This document shows positions 15,851 to 24,637 of a stretch of 64,000 bases of DNA, piece by piece (within the stretch, counting starts at the first letter, position 1; each line of letters begins with the position of its first letter). Location: the NCBI RefSeq assembly GCF_900111095.1, contig NZ_FOGB01000004.1, positions 295,544 to 359,543 of the forward strand, in the 5' to 3' direction. Under the pieces are notes generated by a model. It saw only the letters and a list, made by a program, of their open reading frames with translations. It did not search any database and was not told where the DNA came from. The position numbers were made by a program, and so were the translations under genes. The stretch comes from Amphritea atlantica. Lineage in GTDB: Bacteria > Pseudomonadota > Gammaproteobacteria > Pseudomonadales > Balneatricaceae.

Positions 15851-16627
15851 TTATAATGATTTCGATTGAATATAATGTCGAGCAATTTCAATATGTCTGC
15901 TACGACCAAATATTTCATCGTGACCGGGGTAAACTGATTGAACTGGTAGTTTAAGTAGACGTTCCATTGTTACGAGATAGTCTTCAACGCATGCGCCCGA
16001 AATATTATCCAATAAGGGACCATCGTATATTGCGTCGCCAGAGAAAAACCAGCCCGTTTTTTCTTCCCATAAAGCGATACTGCCGGGTGAATGGCCTGGT
16101 AAATGGAGTACTTCAAAGTTGAGATCTCCGAGGTCTATTCGATCTCCCTCGTCAACTAATCGTGTCGGTTCGATACCTTGTAAGGTGACATTGGCTGGAT
16201 TAAAACCTTTTTCAGGATAGGCAATCAACAGTGAATGTTCTGGAAGAGGGCATCCTACATCGGCAAGTGCCTTTTTCATATCATCGGGATAATCAGCCGT
16301 AAGTAAGGGCAGTTTGTGCGCTCCTGAGCACATACTCGGTGCCTCAAGCCGATGAACAACACGAACTGAAAATTCGTGAAGGCTGCCGACATGATCATGG
16401 TGTGTATGGGTTGCAACAGCTGTAATTGATCGTTCAAAAAGATCACTAGCCGCTTGTTTTAAACTGCAAATACCCATCCCTGAATCTACCAATAGATCTG
16501 CATCACGTCCGCGTATATGCCAGATATTACATCTAATTAAAGGGTCAACATGAGGTTCCCAAAGCAATGTTAAGCGATCATTAATCTTCTTGCGCTCAAA
16601 CCATTTCTCAGCAATTTTAATCGCCAT
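15851..16627 (-). CDS. MBL-fold metallo-hydrolase
   Basis: This 258-residue protein is of the metallo-beta-lactamase superfamily. The metal motif is HTHHDHVG (about residues 94-101). Further ligands are in LPGHSPGSIALW, FFSGDAIYDG and YPGHDE. It resembles glyoxalase II/hydrolase-like members and has no signal peptide, so it is cytoplasmic. It lies 142 bp downstream of a PotD-like binding protein on the same strand, and the two may be co-transcribed. The substrate is unknown. Confidence 0.85.
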   Translation of the reverse strand: MAIKIAEKWFERKKINDRLTLLWEPHVDPLIRCNIWHIRGRDADLLVDSGMGICSLKQAASDLFERSITAVATHTHHDHVGSLHEFSVRVVHRLEAPSMCSGAHKLPLLTADYPDDMKKALADVGCPLPEHSLLIAYPEKGFNPANVTLQGIEPTRLVDEGDRIDLGDLNFEVLHLPGHSPGSIALWEEKTGWFFSGDAIYDGPLLDNISGACVEDYLVTMERLLKLPVQSVYPGHDEIFGRSRHIEIARHYIQSKSL

Positions 16628-16769
16628 TATAAACTCTCAACTTGGCCATATTTACGTGAATTAGGTATGTTTTCTATAAGATTTTGATTTAAATATAATT
16701 TTTCATGGACTTAAGAAGTAGCAAAAAGTAGGTGCTATTAAAAACATCTACTTTTATTACTTTGGATAT

Positions 16770-17861
16770 TCAGTGGTTTGTTTTTATGTTTGTCCAAATT
16801 CGAGACAGCTTTCTATCAAATTTTGCTGTATGTGCTTTAAGAACAAACAGACTTGATTTTATGGATTGAGAAGGATAAATGGCTGTGTTGTTTTTAACGT
16901 CGTCTAAAAGGTATGGTTCGGCTGCTTTATTCGCTATAGCAAATAAAACGTAATTGGACGCCGATGCTGCTATTTCTGCATCAAGTATGTAGTTGATAAA
17001 TTTATATGCTGAGTCCTTATGAGGTGCATCAGCAGGAATGGCCATGACATCTAACCATAACAAGCTGCCTTCTTTAGGCGTTATATAGGCAATATGATGA
17101 TTGTTTTGTACTTCGATAGTACGCGCTTGTGCTAATAGCATATCGCCATTATAACCAACTGCGATACAGATATCTCCTGATGCGAGGTCATTAAGAATAT
17201 TCGTACTGTCAAAATAGCGAATGGATGAACGCACAGATTGTAATAAAGTATTGACTTGATCTAAGTCGGTTTGCTTTTCACTATTTGGATCTAAACCTAA
17301 ATAATTTAAAGCGATAGAGGTTACTTCGGCAGGTGAATCTATAAAAGCGATACCACAGTCGGCCAGCTTAGCGGCATTCTCAGGTTTAAAAACTAGATCC
17401 CATGAGTGTTCTGGAGGGTGTCCGAGCCGTTTAGTGACCATATCGACGTTATAACCAATCCCTGTTGTGCCATACATATATGGAACACCATATTTGTTTC
17501 CTGGGTCACTGACCTGTGCACGCTCTTTTATTTCATCATCAAGGTTTCCATAATGGCTTAGCTGCTGCTTATCTATCTGATGAAAAACTTCCGCATTAAT
17601 TTGGCGCTCAAAAAATCCACCTCCAGGAAATACGACATCGTAACCCGTATTACCTGTTAAGAGTTTTGTTTCTAACACTTCATTTGAACTATAGACCGCA
17701 TAATTGACTTTGATACCTGTTGTTTCTTCAAAGCTTTCAATAATGGTCGGGTTTATATAATCTGCCCAGTTATAGATATTGACGACTTTTTCTGAAGTAT
17801 CAGCATGAGCTTGAAAGCCGATCAGCATGACGAACGCTAAAGTATAGGATGTGTTTTTCAT
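16770..17861 (-). CDS. PotD/PotF-like extracellular solute-binding protein
   Basis: This 363-residue protein begins with a signal peptide (MKNTSYTLAFVMLIGFQAHA) and continues as a type-2 periplasmic binding protein of the spermidine/putrescine family: VVNIYNWADYINPTIIESFE, TGYDVVFPGGGFFE and YGTTGIGYNVD. AGGAG precedes the ATG. No permease or ATPase gene lies beside it, so it is an orphan binding protein that must use a transporter encoded elsewhere or act as a sensor. A GcvA-like LysR gene is divergent, and a metallo-hydrolase follows. Confidence 0.88.
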   Translation of the reverse strand: MKNTSYTLAFVMLIGFQAHADTSEKVVNIYNWADYINPTIIESFEETTGIKVNYAVYSSNEVLETKLLTGNTGYDVVFPGGGFFERQINAEVFHQIDKQQLSHYGNLDDEIKERAQVSDPGNKYGVPYMYGTTGIGYNVDMVTKRLGHPPEHSWDLVFKPENAAKLADCGIAFIDSPAEVTSIALNYLGLDPNSEKQTDLDQVNTLLQSVRSSIRYFDSTNILNDLASGDICIAVGYNGDMLLAQARTIEVQNNHHIAYITPKEGSLLWLDVMAIPADAPHKDSAYKFINYILDAEIAASASNYVLFAIANKAAEPYLLDDVKNNTAIYPSQSIKSSLFVLKAHTAKFDRKLSRIWTNIKTNH

Positions 17862-18230
17862 TCTTGCTCCTCAAGATATTAATAATACTTAAATAGATAT
17901 TTACTCTTGATATTATTTAAATTAAAAATTGTAGATAAAGTGAGTCAGTAGTGTTATGTCGATAATGAATCGGTCAAAAACGCTAAGTAAGGCTCAATGA
18001 TCAACATTTTCGTCATCGGTATGGAGTCATCTTCATGATCTGAAAAGAGCTTCCCCCCGAATATCGATGACAATTAGGGTTGGCTTTCCTTCGATAAGGG
18101 CTCGTCTGATCTTGGCTATTTTAATACCTTCACGTTTGGCGTTATGATTGATTGGTAGGATCTCACATTAAGAAAATCTTAAAAGGGCAAAAAAATTGCG
18201 CTCAGCGTAGCTTTAAGCTACAGTCAGACG
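17862..18230. promoter_or_regulatory. Divergent promoter region between the PotD-like gene and its LysR neighbour
   Basis: The 369 bp contain no gene. A perfect inverted repeat GTAGCTT-T-AAGCTAC lies at 18207-18221, just upstream of the LysR start, where autoregulatory sites are usual. The remaining sequence is AT-rich with no further strong element. Confidence 0.45.
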
Positions 18231-19127
18231 ATGCCAAAATCGATTGCTTATCTTAATGCATTGCGTGCTTTTGAAGCCGCGTCTAAAACCCAAAGCTTTG
18301 CAAAAGCAGGGTTAGATTTAAACGTGAGTCACGGTGTTGTTAGTAAGCATATTAAAAATTTAGAGGCGTGGCTCGAAGTGAGCCTTTTTACTCGGCACGG
18401 CAACCGTGTTGAACTTACCGATGAGGGGCGCGTACTAGCACCGCGAATCTCAGAGGCATTTAAAATTATTCAAGACTCCTGCGATAGTATTAGAGCAACG
18501 CCGCGTAGCAAGGTTATCAATATTACCGCTGAACCGGCTTTTGCCTATAGGTGGCTTAGAAAACAGTTAGCAGACTTTAAAACACAGTTCCCTAATATTG
18601 ATATCAATCTAAAATCTGCGTGGAGTCCACCGGATATTAATGAAGGTTCGGTTGATATTTGTATTCATTTTGAGCAACTCCTCAAATCATCTGAAGTGAC
18701 GCTGACAAGGCTATTTCCCTTCGAAGGCTTTCCCGCGTGTTCCCCCTCGTTGTTCAAAAAAAATAGGTTAAAAGAGCAAGGAATTACCGCTGATTTACCG
18801 TTGGTGCATGAGAGTGGCCGTGATATTTGGCGTAGTTGGTTTGAGGAGTATGAACCGAATAATGATGCTTGGAAAAGGGGGACTGTGTATTCCGACCTAT
18901 CACTGGCGCTTGATGCTGCGGTTGATGGTGAAGGGGTCGTTTTAGCCGATGATGTTTTGTGTGCCCGAGAACTCGCGGAGGGTGCTCTGATCATTATGGA
19001 TAATCGGAGTTTGTTTTGTGATTGGTATTCCATAGTGACCAGCCAAAAAGCCAGATCGAAACCTGAAGTAGGTAATTTTCTATCCTGGCTTACCGAAAAA
19101 TTCAGTGACATTCAGCATGGAAAATAA
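18231..19127 (+). CDS. LysR-family regulator, GcvA-like
   Basis: This 298-residue protein has an N-terminal winged HTH (about residues 5-62: YLNALRAFEAASKTQSFAKA, then SHGVVSKHIKNLEAWL) and a substrate-binding domain typical of the GcvA/AmpR branch (VINITAEPAFAYRWLRKQL, VVLADDVLCARELAEGALI). It is divergent from the PotD-like binding protein and probably controls that gene and the metallo-hydrolase. A GTAGCTT dyad sits 10 bp before its ATG. The co-inducer is unknown. Confidence 0.88.
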   Translation: MPKSIAYLNALRAFEAASKTQSFAKAGLDLNVSHGVVSKHIKNLEAWLEVSLFTRHGNRVELTDEGRVLAPRISEAFKIIQDSCDSIRATPRSKVINITAEPAFAYRWLRKQLADFKTQFPNIDINLKSAWSPPDINEGSVDICIHFEQLLKSSEVTLTRLFPFEGFPACSPSLFKKNRLKEQGITADLPLVHESGRDIWRSWFEEYEPNNDAWKRGTVYSDLSLALDAAVDGEGVVLADDVLCARELAEGALIIMDNRSLFCDWYSIVTSQKARSKPEVGNFLSWLTEKFSDIQHGK

Positions 19128-19264
19128 GCCAGCTTCATTAGGTCATTAATCCGGCGGATCAATACGTCGTTTTGGTCTTGTATTCTTCATACTGCTATTT
19201 GAAGCATAAAGGAAGACTGCTTTATTTCCCCAATCGATGATCTAAACCTCCCATGAAATTTTCC

Positions 19265-19392
19265 CCCTCTAGTTCTTCCGAGCCACAAGCAAGTCATGCT
19301 CTTTCGTGACGTTCGAACAACGAGCAACGTCTTTCGCCTTTGCTCTTCCTAGCAAGCGAAGCGTCTAACCCCTAGCCACTAACAACTTCTTC
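19265..19392. repeat. Interspersed repeat block upstream of the urea operon
   Basis: The gap 19128-19552 (425 bp) has no gene. Its middle holds GAACAACGAGCAACG-like sequence (partner at about 13086-13150) followed by CTAGCAAGCGAAGCGTCTAA and an AACTTCTTCCCC end, nearly identical to 13885-13930. The operators and leader of urtA follow. Confidence 0.75.
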
Positions 19393-19400
19393 CCCCCCCC

Positions 19401-19438
19401 ATACGTCATTTGACGTATAGGGGTGCGTCAATCACCCC
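19401..19438. promoter_or_regulatory. Two adjacent dyads upstream of urtA, candidate operators
   Basis: ATACGTCATTTGACGTAT (19401-19418) is a perfect 8-bp inverted repeat with a 2-bp spacer. GGGGTG-N7-CACCCC (19420-19438) follows at once. They lie about 115-150 bp upstream of the urtA ATG. They could be sites for the LuxR-type response regulator at 10837-11760 or for a nitrogen regulator. I saw no clear sigma-54 (TGGCAC-N5-TTGC) promoter. Confidence 0.5.
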
Positions 19439-19552
19439 ATACCTTCATTGAGCGCTATTTCTAATAATGGTTTCGTCAATTACAGATTCCCTGGGTGCAA
19501 ATCCGACCCGGCCTGAAAGAATCGAAACTTAATCTCAAGAAGGGAAAAATAT

Positions 19553-20839
19553 ATGAAGATCAAACATCTGGTTTCAGGTATTGCTCTGTCTATGGGTGCC
19601 AGTGTACTGAGTATCAGTGCCATGGCGGCAGATACGATCAAAGTCGGCGTACTGCACTCTCTGTCCGGTACAATGGCGATCAGTGAGACAACGCTGAAAG
19701 ACACCGTTCTGATGATGGTTGAAGAACAGAACAAGAAAGGCGGTCTGCTGGGTAAGCAGCTGGAAGCGGTTGTGGTTGACCCTGCCTCTAACTGGCCGCT
19801 GTTTGCTGAGAAAACCCGTGAGCTGATGACCAAAGATCAGGTCGATGTCATCTTTGGTTGCTGGACTTCCGTGTCCCGTAAATCTGCACTGCCAGTGCTT
19901 GAAGAACTGAATGGACTGATGTTCTACCCGGTTCAGTATGAGGGTGAGGAATCTTCTAAAAACGTATTTTATACCGGTGCAGCGCCAAACCAGCAGGCAA
20001 TTCCTGCGGTTGATTACCTGATGAATGATCTGGGTGTGAAGCGCTGGGTGCTGGCGGGGACTGACTATGTTTACCCACGTACCACTAACAAGATTCTCGA
20101 AGCCTACCTGAAAGCTAAAGGTGTGGCGGCTGAAGATATCATGATCAACTACACGCCGTTCGGTCACTCTGACTGGCAGTCAATTGTTTCGGATATCAAG
20201 AGCTTCGGTTCTGCAGGCAAGAAGACTGCGGTAGTGTCCACTATTAACGGTGATGCTAACGTGCCGTTCTATAAAGAGCTGGGTAACCAGGGTATCTCTT
20301 CTGAAGATATCCCCGTAGTTGCTTTCTCTGTTGGTGAGGAAGAGCTGTCGGGTCTGGATACCAAGCCTCTGGTCGGTCATCTGGCTGCATGGAACTACTT
20401 CCAGAGTGTTGAGAGTGATGCTAACGATGCCTTTATCTCTCAGTGGAAAGCGTTTACCGGTAATCCTGATCGGGTGACTAACGACCCGATGGAAGCGACT
20501 TACATCGGCTTCAAAATGTGGACTCAGGCGGTTGAGAAAGCCGGTACCACTGATGTTGATGCGGTTGAGCAGGCGATGATTGGCCAGGAAACCGAAAACC
20601 TGACCGGTGGTATGGCGTATATGAACAAGAACCACCATCTGAGCAAGCCGGTACTGATCGGTGAGATTCAGGATGATGGTCAGTTCGAAGTGGTTTGGGA
20701 GACTGAAGGTGTGGTTCCGGGTGATGCCTGGTCTGACTTCCTGCCAGGCTCTAAAGACCTGATTGCAGACTGGACTGCTCCTATCTCTTGCGGCAACTAC
20801 AACACCGTGACTAAGACCTGTTCCGGTCAGAACTACTAA
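19553..20839 (+). CDS. urtA: Urea ABC transporter, substrate-binding protein
   Basis: This 428-residue periplasmic protein begins with a signal peptide ending in SAMAADTIKVG. The type-1 binding fold of the amide/branched-chain amino acid family is clear (VGVLHSLSGTMAISETTLKD, IFGCWTSVSRKSALPVLEE, LFYPVQYEGEESSKNVFYTG). These motifs are those of UrtA/FmdD, which bind urea or short amides. AAGAAGGG provides the ribosome-binding site. It is the first gene of the urea locus and is followed by a stable hairpin that probably keeps its message in excess over the permease genes. Confidence 0.93.
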   Translation: MKIKHLVSGIALSMGASVLSISAMAADTIKVGVLHSLSGTMAISETTLKDTVLMMVEEQNKKGGLLGKQLEAVVVDPASNWPLFAEKTRELMTKDQVDVIFGCWTSVSRKSALPVLEELNGLMFYPVQYEGEESSKNVFYTGAAPNQQAIPAVDYLMNDLGVKRWVLAGTDYVYPRTTNKILEAYLKAKGVAAEDIMINYTPFGHSDWQSIVSDIKSFGSAGKKTAVVSTINGDANVPFYKELGNQGISSEDIPVVAFSVGEEELSGLDTKPLVGHLAAWNYFQSVESDANDAFISQWKAFTGNPDRVTNDPMEATYIGFKMWTQAVEKAGTTDVDAVEQAMIGQETENLTGGMAYMNKNHHLSKPVLIGEIQDDGQFEVVWETEGVVPGDAWSDFLPGSKDLIADWTAPISCGNYNTVTKTCSGQNY

Positions 20840-20892
20840 TTCCCTGGGGGAAACGGTAGTGAATTTGCCTGAATGCTTCAGGTTGTGAAAAG

Positions 20893-20913
20893 CAGGCTTC
20901 CATCGGAAGCCTG
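20893..20913. terminator. Intercistronic hairpin after urtA
   Basis: CAGGCTTCC and GGAAGCCTG form a 9-bp stem with an ATC loop in the 203-bp gap between urtA and urtB. There is no T-run, so it is more likely an mRNA-stabilising or attenuating hairpin than a full terminator. Confidence 0.55.
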
Positions 20914-21042
20914 TATTACAAACAGGCAGAGGTGAGGGGCCAGTCTGATAACTGGCGACCGTCACAAGGGCCGATTAAAGCAACTCCTCTATTTACGTTG
21001 ATTTAGCATCCCTTGACTGCCTTACCCGGACGGAGAATACCA

Positions 21043-22650
21043 GTGAGATATATAAACGCGATCTGCGCCTGCCTGCTGGGTTTGCTGATCAGCACCAGTG
21101 TCCTGGCAGCGTCGCCCTCAGAGGCCCAGCAGCCATTGCTGCTGGAGCTGACCGAGGTGAAGCTGAACAAGGCGTTACCGGTGCTGCAACAGCTTGAAAC
21201 CACGGAAGGGGCCGATATGCTGGCCCTGTTCAAGACGATGCTGAACGGAGATCTCTATTACGAAAAAGAGACCAGGCGTCTGATCGCCGCTCTCAAAGAG
21301 CAAAGTGTTACCCGCTATTCTGACCTGTTTTCTGGTGAAGTGCTTAGCGATCTGAGCAAGAAGCAGGTTAGAAAAATTAAAGTGAATAATAAACTGCGGG
21401 GTTATCTGGGTGAGGCCATTGCCCGGATGCAACTGAACCATCCTGACTCCGCCGTGAGAAAGGATGCAGTTCGCTCACTGTTCTCCGACCTGGGTTCCAA
21501 TACTATTACGCTGATTCGTGATGCCCGACTGAAAGAGCAGAGCCGCTCTGTTCAGGAGGCTATGGATGTGGCGCTGGCACTCTATCGTGCCCGACATGCT
21601 GAAGAAGCAACCGATCGGCTGCAAGCGATTAAGGATCTCGAAGGCAGTCTGGAGCCGGAAGTGCGCAACCAACTGACTCAGTTGGCAGAAAATGATCCCT
21701 CCCGTAGTGTTCGCAAAGCGGCACAGACCGGGCTGGATAAGATTGATCAGCAGGCTGAGATGTACGGTTTTATCAATCAGCTGTTTTTTGGCCTGAGCCT
21801 GGGGTCGGTGTTGTTGTTGGCGGCGATTGGTCTGGCGATCACCTTCGGGGTGATGGGCGTTATCAATATGGCCCACGGCGAGATGATTATGCTGGGGGCT
21901 TATACCACCTATGTAGTGCAGCTGATGCTGCCGAACATGATCGAATATTCCCTCTGGATTGCGGTGCCGCTGGCCTTTATGGTGTCCGGTCTGGCGGGTA
22001 TTCTGATCGAACGTCTAGTGATTCGTCACCTGCATGGCCGGCCCCTGGAAACTCTGCTGGCGACCTTTGGTATCAGTCTGATACTGCAGCAGATGGTGCG
22101 TACTGTGTTTTCACCGCTTAACCGTCAGGTGGCAACCCCTGACTGGATGAGTGGTTCTATCGAGATCAATCCGTTGCTGAGCCTGACCCTCAACCGACTC
22201 TACATTGTTGCCTTTGCATTGTTGGTCTTCATGATTCTGTTAATCGTGTTGAAGAAAACCTCGCTGGGTCTGAATGTTCGTGCGGTATCGCAGAACCGGG
22301 ATATGGCTAAGGCGATGGGTATCCGTACCGACCGGGTGGATGCGATGACCTTTGGTCTGGGATCGGGTATTGCCGGTATCGCCGGGGTGGCGCTGAGTCA
22401 GCTGACTAATGTGGGTCCAAACCTGGGACAGGCCTATATCATCGACTCCTTTATGGTGGTGGTGTTCGGCGGCGTCGGTAACCTCTGGGGTACGCTGGTG
22501 GCAGCCTTTACTCTGGGTGTCGCTAATAAGTTTATTGAGCCGGTCACCGGTGCGGTGCTGGCGAGCATTCTGGTGCTGGTATTTATCATTCTGTTTATCC
22601 AGAAACGTCCTAAAGGGCTGTTTCCGCAGAAAGGGAGGGCGGCAGAATGA
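21043..22650 (+). CDS. urtB: Urea ABC transporter, permease UrtB
   Basis: This 535-residue inner-membrane permease has a signal-like first helix (about residues 5-22) and a long soluble N-terminal part (about 25-240) typical of UrtB. A LivH-type permease domain follows with eight or so helices (FGVMGVINMAHGEMIMLGAY, VRAVSQNRDMAKAMGI). I chose GTG 21043, which is preceded by CGGAG and starts the hydrophobic segment directly; TTG 21013 would add ten residues. It overlaps urtC by 4 nt and pairs with UrtC to form the urea channel. Confidence 0.92.
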   Translation: MRYINAICACLLGLLISTSVLAASPSEAQQPLLLELTEVKLNKALPVLQQLETTEGADMLALFKTMLNGDLYYEKETRRLIAALKEQSVTRYSDLFSGEVLSDLSKKQVRKIKVNNKLRGYLGEAIARMQLNHPDSAVRKDAVRSLFSDLGSNTITLIRDARLKEQSRSVQEAMDVALALYRARHAEEATDRLQAIKDLEGSLEPEVRNQLTQLAENDPSRSVRKAAQTGLDKIDQQAEMYGFINQLFFGLSLGSVLLLAAIGLAITFGVMGVINMAHGEMIMLGAYTTYVVQLMLPNMIEYSLWIAVPLAFMVSGLAGILIERLVIRHLHGRPLETLLATFGISLILQQMVRTVFSPLNRQVATPDWMSGSIEINPLLSLTLNRLYIVAFALLVFMILLIVLKKTSLGLNVRAVSQNRDMAKAMGIRTDRVDAMTFGLGSGIAGIAGVALSQLTNVGPNLGQAYIIDSFMVVVFGGVGNLWGTLVAAFTLGVANKFIEPVTGAVLASILVLVFIILFIQKRPKGLFPQKGRAAE

Positions 22651-23807
22651 GTTCATTGCTGAGCAATTTTATGAGTTTTTCACGAATCAACGGTGACAGC
22701 AAAGTCGCGCCTTTTGTGGTGGTTCTGCTGGTGGTCACTGCGCTGGCATCATCCTGTAATCTGTTGATGCCCGAGGATTCAGTTTTTTATGTTTCCACCT
22801 ATACCATCACCCTGTTAGGCAAGTATCTGTGCTATGCCATGCTGGCGCTGGCGGTGGATGTGATCTGGGGGTACTGCGGTATTCTCAGTCTGGGACATGG
22901 TGCTTTCTTTGCTCTGGGGGGCTATGCCATGGGGATGTATCTGATGCGTCAGATCGGTGATCGGGGTGTGTACGGCAACCCGGAACTGCCCGACTTCATG
23001 GTGTTCCTCAACTGGAGCGAACTGCCCTGGTTCTGGCAGGGGATGGATCAGTTCTGGGTGGCGATGCTGATGGTGCTGCTGGTGCCGGGATTGCTGGCCT
23101 ATCTGTTTGGCTGGCTGGCGTTCCGCTCACGGGTGACCGGGGTGTATCTGTCGATTATGACTCAGGCACTGACCTACGCTTTGCTGTTGTCGTTCTTCCG
23201 CAATGAGATGGGCTTCGGTGGCAACAATGGCCTGACCGACTTTAAAGATATCCTTGGCTTTGATCTGCAGTCGGACAACACCCGGGTGACCCTGTTTATT
23301 ATTACCGCACTGATGCTTTCAGGGCTGTTGGTGCTGAGTAAGAAAATCATGCAGACCCGTTTTGGTAAAGTGATCGTGGCGATCCGTGATGGAGAAAGCC
23401 GGGCCCGCTTTATCGGTTATCGTACGGAAAACTATAAGGTCTGGCTGTTTGTTTACTCCGCTATGATTGCCGGTATTGCCGGCGCACTTTATGTACCTCA
23501 GGTCGGTATTATCAATCCCGGAGAGTTCTCTCCGATCAACTCTATCGAGATCGTTATCTGGGTGGCGGTAGGTGGCCGGGGGACCCTGGTCGGTGCGATT
23601 ATTGGTGCGATTCTGGTGAACTACGCCAAGACTAAGTTTACCGCCATTATGCCGGACGGCTGGCTGTTTGCACTGGGGGCGATGTTTGTACTGGTGACCC
23701 TCTATCTGCCGAAGGGGTTGATGGGGCTTGTGGCTCAACTAAAAGATCGGCAGCTTCAGAATGTGAATAACCGTCCGAATGACAAAGCAGAGGAGGGCCA
23801 CGCATGA
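22647..23807 (+). CDS. urtC: Urea ABC transporter, permease UrtC
   Basis: This 386-residue LivM-type permease has about nine hydrophobic segments. Recognisable parts are WGYCGILSLGHGAFFALGGY, the family motif GFGGNNGLTDF and FGKVIVAIRDGESRARFIGY, the cytoplasmic loop that contacts the ATPases. It starts in an ATGA overlap with urtB and ends in an ATGA overlap with urtD, so the subunits are probably made in fixed ratio. Confidence 0.93.
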   Translation: MSSLLSNFMSFSRINGDSKVAPFVVVLLVVTALASSCNLLMPEDSVFYVSTYTITLLGKYLCYAMLALAVDVIWGYCGILSLGHGAFFALGGYAMGMYLMRQIGDRGVYGNPELPDFMVFLNWSELPWFWQGMDQFWVAMLMVLLVPGLLAYLFGWLAFRSRVTGVYLSIMTQALTYALLLSFFRNEMGFGGNNGLTDFKDILGFDLQSDNTRVTLFIITALMLSGLLVLSKKIMQTRFGKVIVAIRDGESRARFIGYRTENYKVWLFVYSAMIAGIAGALYVPQVGIINPGEFSPINSIEIVIWVAVGGRGTLVGAIIGAILVNYAKTKFTAIMPDGWLFALGAMFVLVTLYLPKGLMGLVAQLKDRQLQNVNNRPNDKAEEGHA

Positions 23808-24637
23808 GCATACTCGATACCACCCGTGAAGTGATGCGTCGGGATCAGGTCTGGCCGTTTCTTCAGGATCATAGCCAGGACGTGGATATCTCTCATCAGG
23901 TGCTGCTCTATGTTGAGGGGCTGAATCTGAGCTTCGATGGTTTTAAGGCACTGAATGACCTGAACCTCTATATCAATGATGGTGAACTACGCTGTCTTAT
24001 TGGTGCCAACGGTGCCGGCAAGACCACACTGATGGATGTCATCACCGGTAAAACCAGATGTGACAGCGGTACGGTGTATTTCGGACAATCGCTGAATCTG
24101 CTGGAGAAAGATGAAGCGGAGATCGCTCAGTTGGGTATTGGTCGTAAGTTTCAAAAGCCGACCGTGTTTGAAGCCCATACGGTGATGGATAATCTGGAGC
24201 TGTCTCTGAAGTCGAATAAATCGGTGATACCGACACTGCTGGCAACCCTCAATAGTGAAGAGTATGACCGCATCGACCATGTGCTGGAGACCATCGGTCT
24301 GAAAGCCGAACGGATGATGCTGGCAGGTTCGCTGTCCCATGGTCAGAAGCAGTGGCTGGAGATCGGGATGTTGCTGATGGCCAATCCACGTCTGCTGCTG
24401 GTGGATGAACCGGTCGCAGGTATGACGGTTCAGGAGGGGGAACGCACCGCCGAACTACTGACCTCACTGGCAGGCGAGCGCACCGTTGTAGTGGTGGAAC
24501 ACGATATGGAGTTTGTCCGCAGTATCGCCCGCACGGTGACCGTATTGCATCAGGGCTCGGTGCTGGCAGAGGGGACGATGGATGAGATCCAGAATAATCA
24601 GGATGTGATTGAAGTGTATCTGGGAGAAGCGCCATGA
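23804..24637 (+). CDS. urtD: Urea ABC transporter, ATP-binding protein UrtD
   Basis: This 277-residue ATPase has a Walker A GANGAGKTT, the LivG-type RKFQKPTVFEAHTVMDNLEL segment, the signature LSHGQKQWLEIGM, Walker B LLLVDEP and the switch histidine in VEHDMEF. The N-terminal extension of about 35 residues before the first strand is usual for UrtD. The VEHDMEFVRSIA pattern marks the LivG rather than the LivF type. It forms the heterodimeric motor with UrtE and is overlapped by 4 nt on both sides. Confidence 0.93.
   Translation: MSILDTTREVMRRDQVWPFLQDHSQDVDISHQVLLYVEGLNLSFDGFKALNDLNLYINDGELRCLIGANGAGKTTLMDVITGKTRCDSGTVYFGQSLNLLEKDEAEIAQLGIGRKFQKPTVFEAHTVMDNLELSLKSNKSVIPTLLATLNSEEYDRIDHVLETIGLKAERMMLAGSLSHGQKQWLEIGMLLMANPRLLLVDEPVAGMTVQEGERTAELLTSLAGERTVVVVEHDMEFVRSIARTVTVLHQGSVLAEGTMDEIQNNQDVIEVYLGEAP

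Noticed and set aside
19440..19552. Riboswitch (guanidine ykkC type) in the urtA leader
   Set aside because: I looked for the conserved ykkC core sequences and did not find them; the leader has only a short GGGT/ACCC hairpin.
19128..19552. Sigma-54/NtrC promoter for urtA
   Set aside because: No TGGCAC-N5-TTGC match with correct spacing was found.
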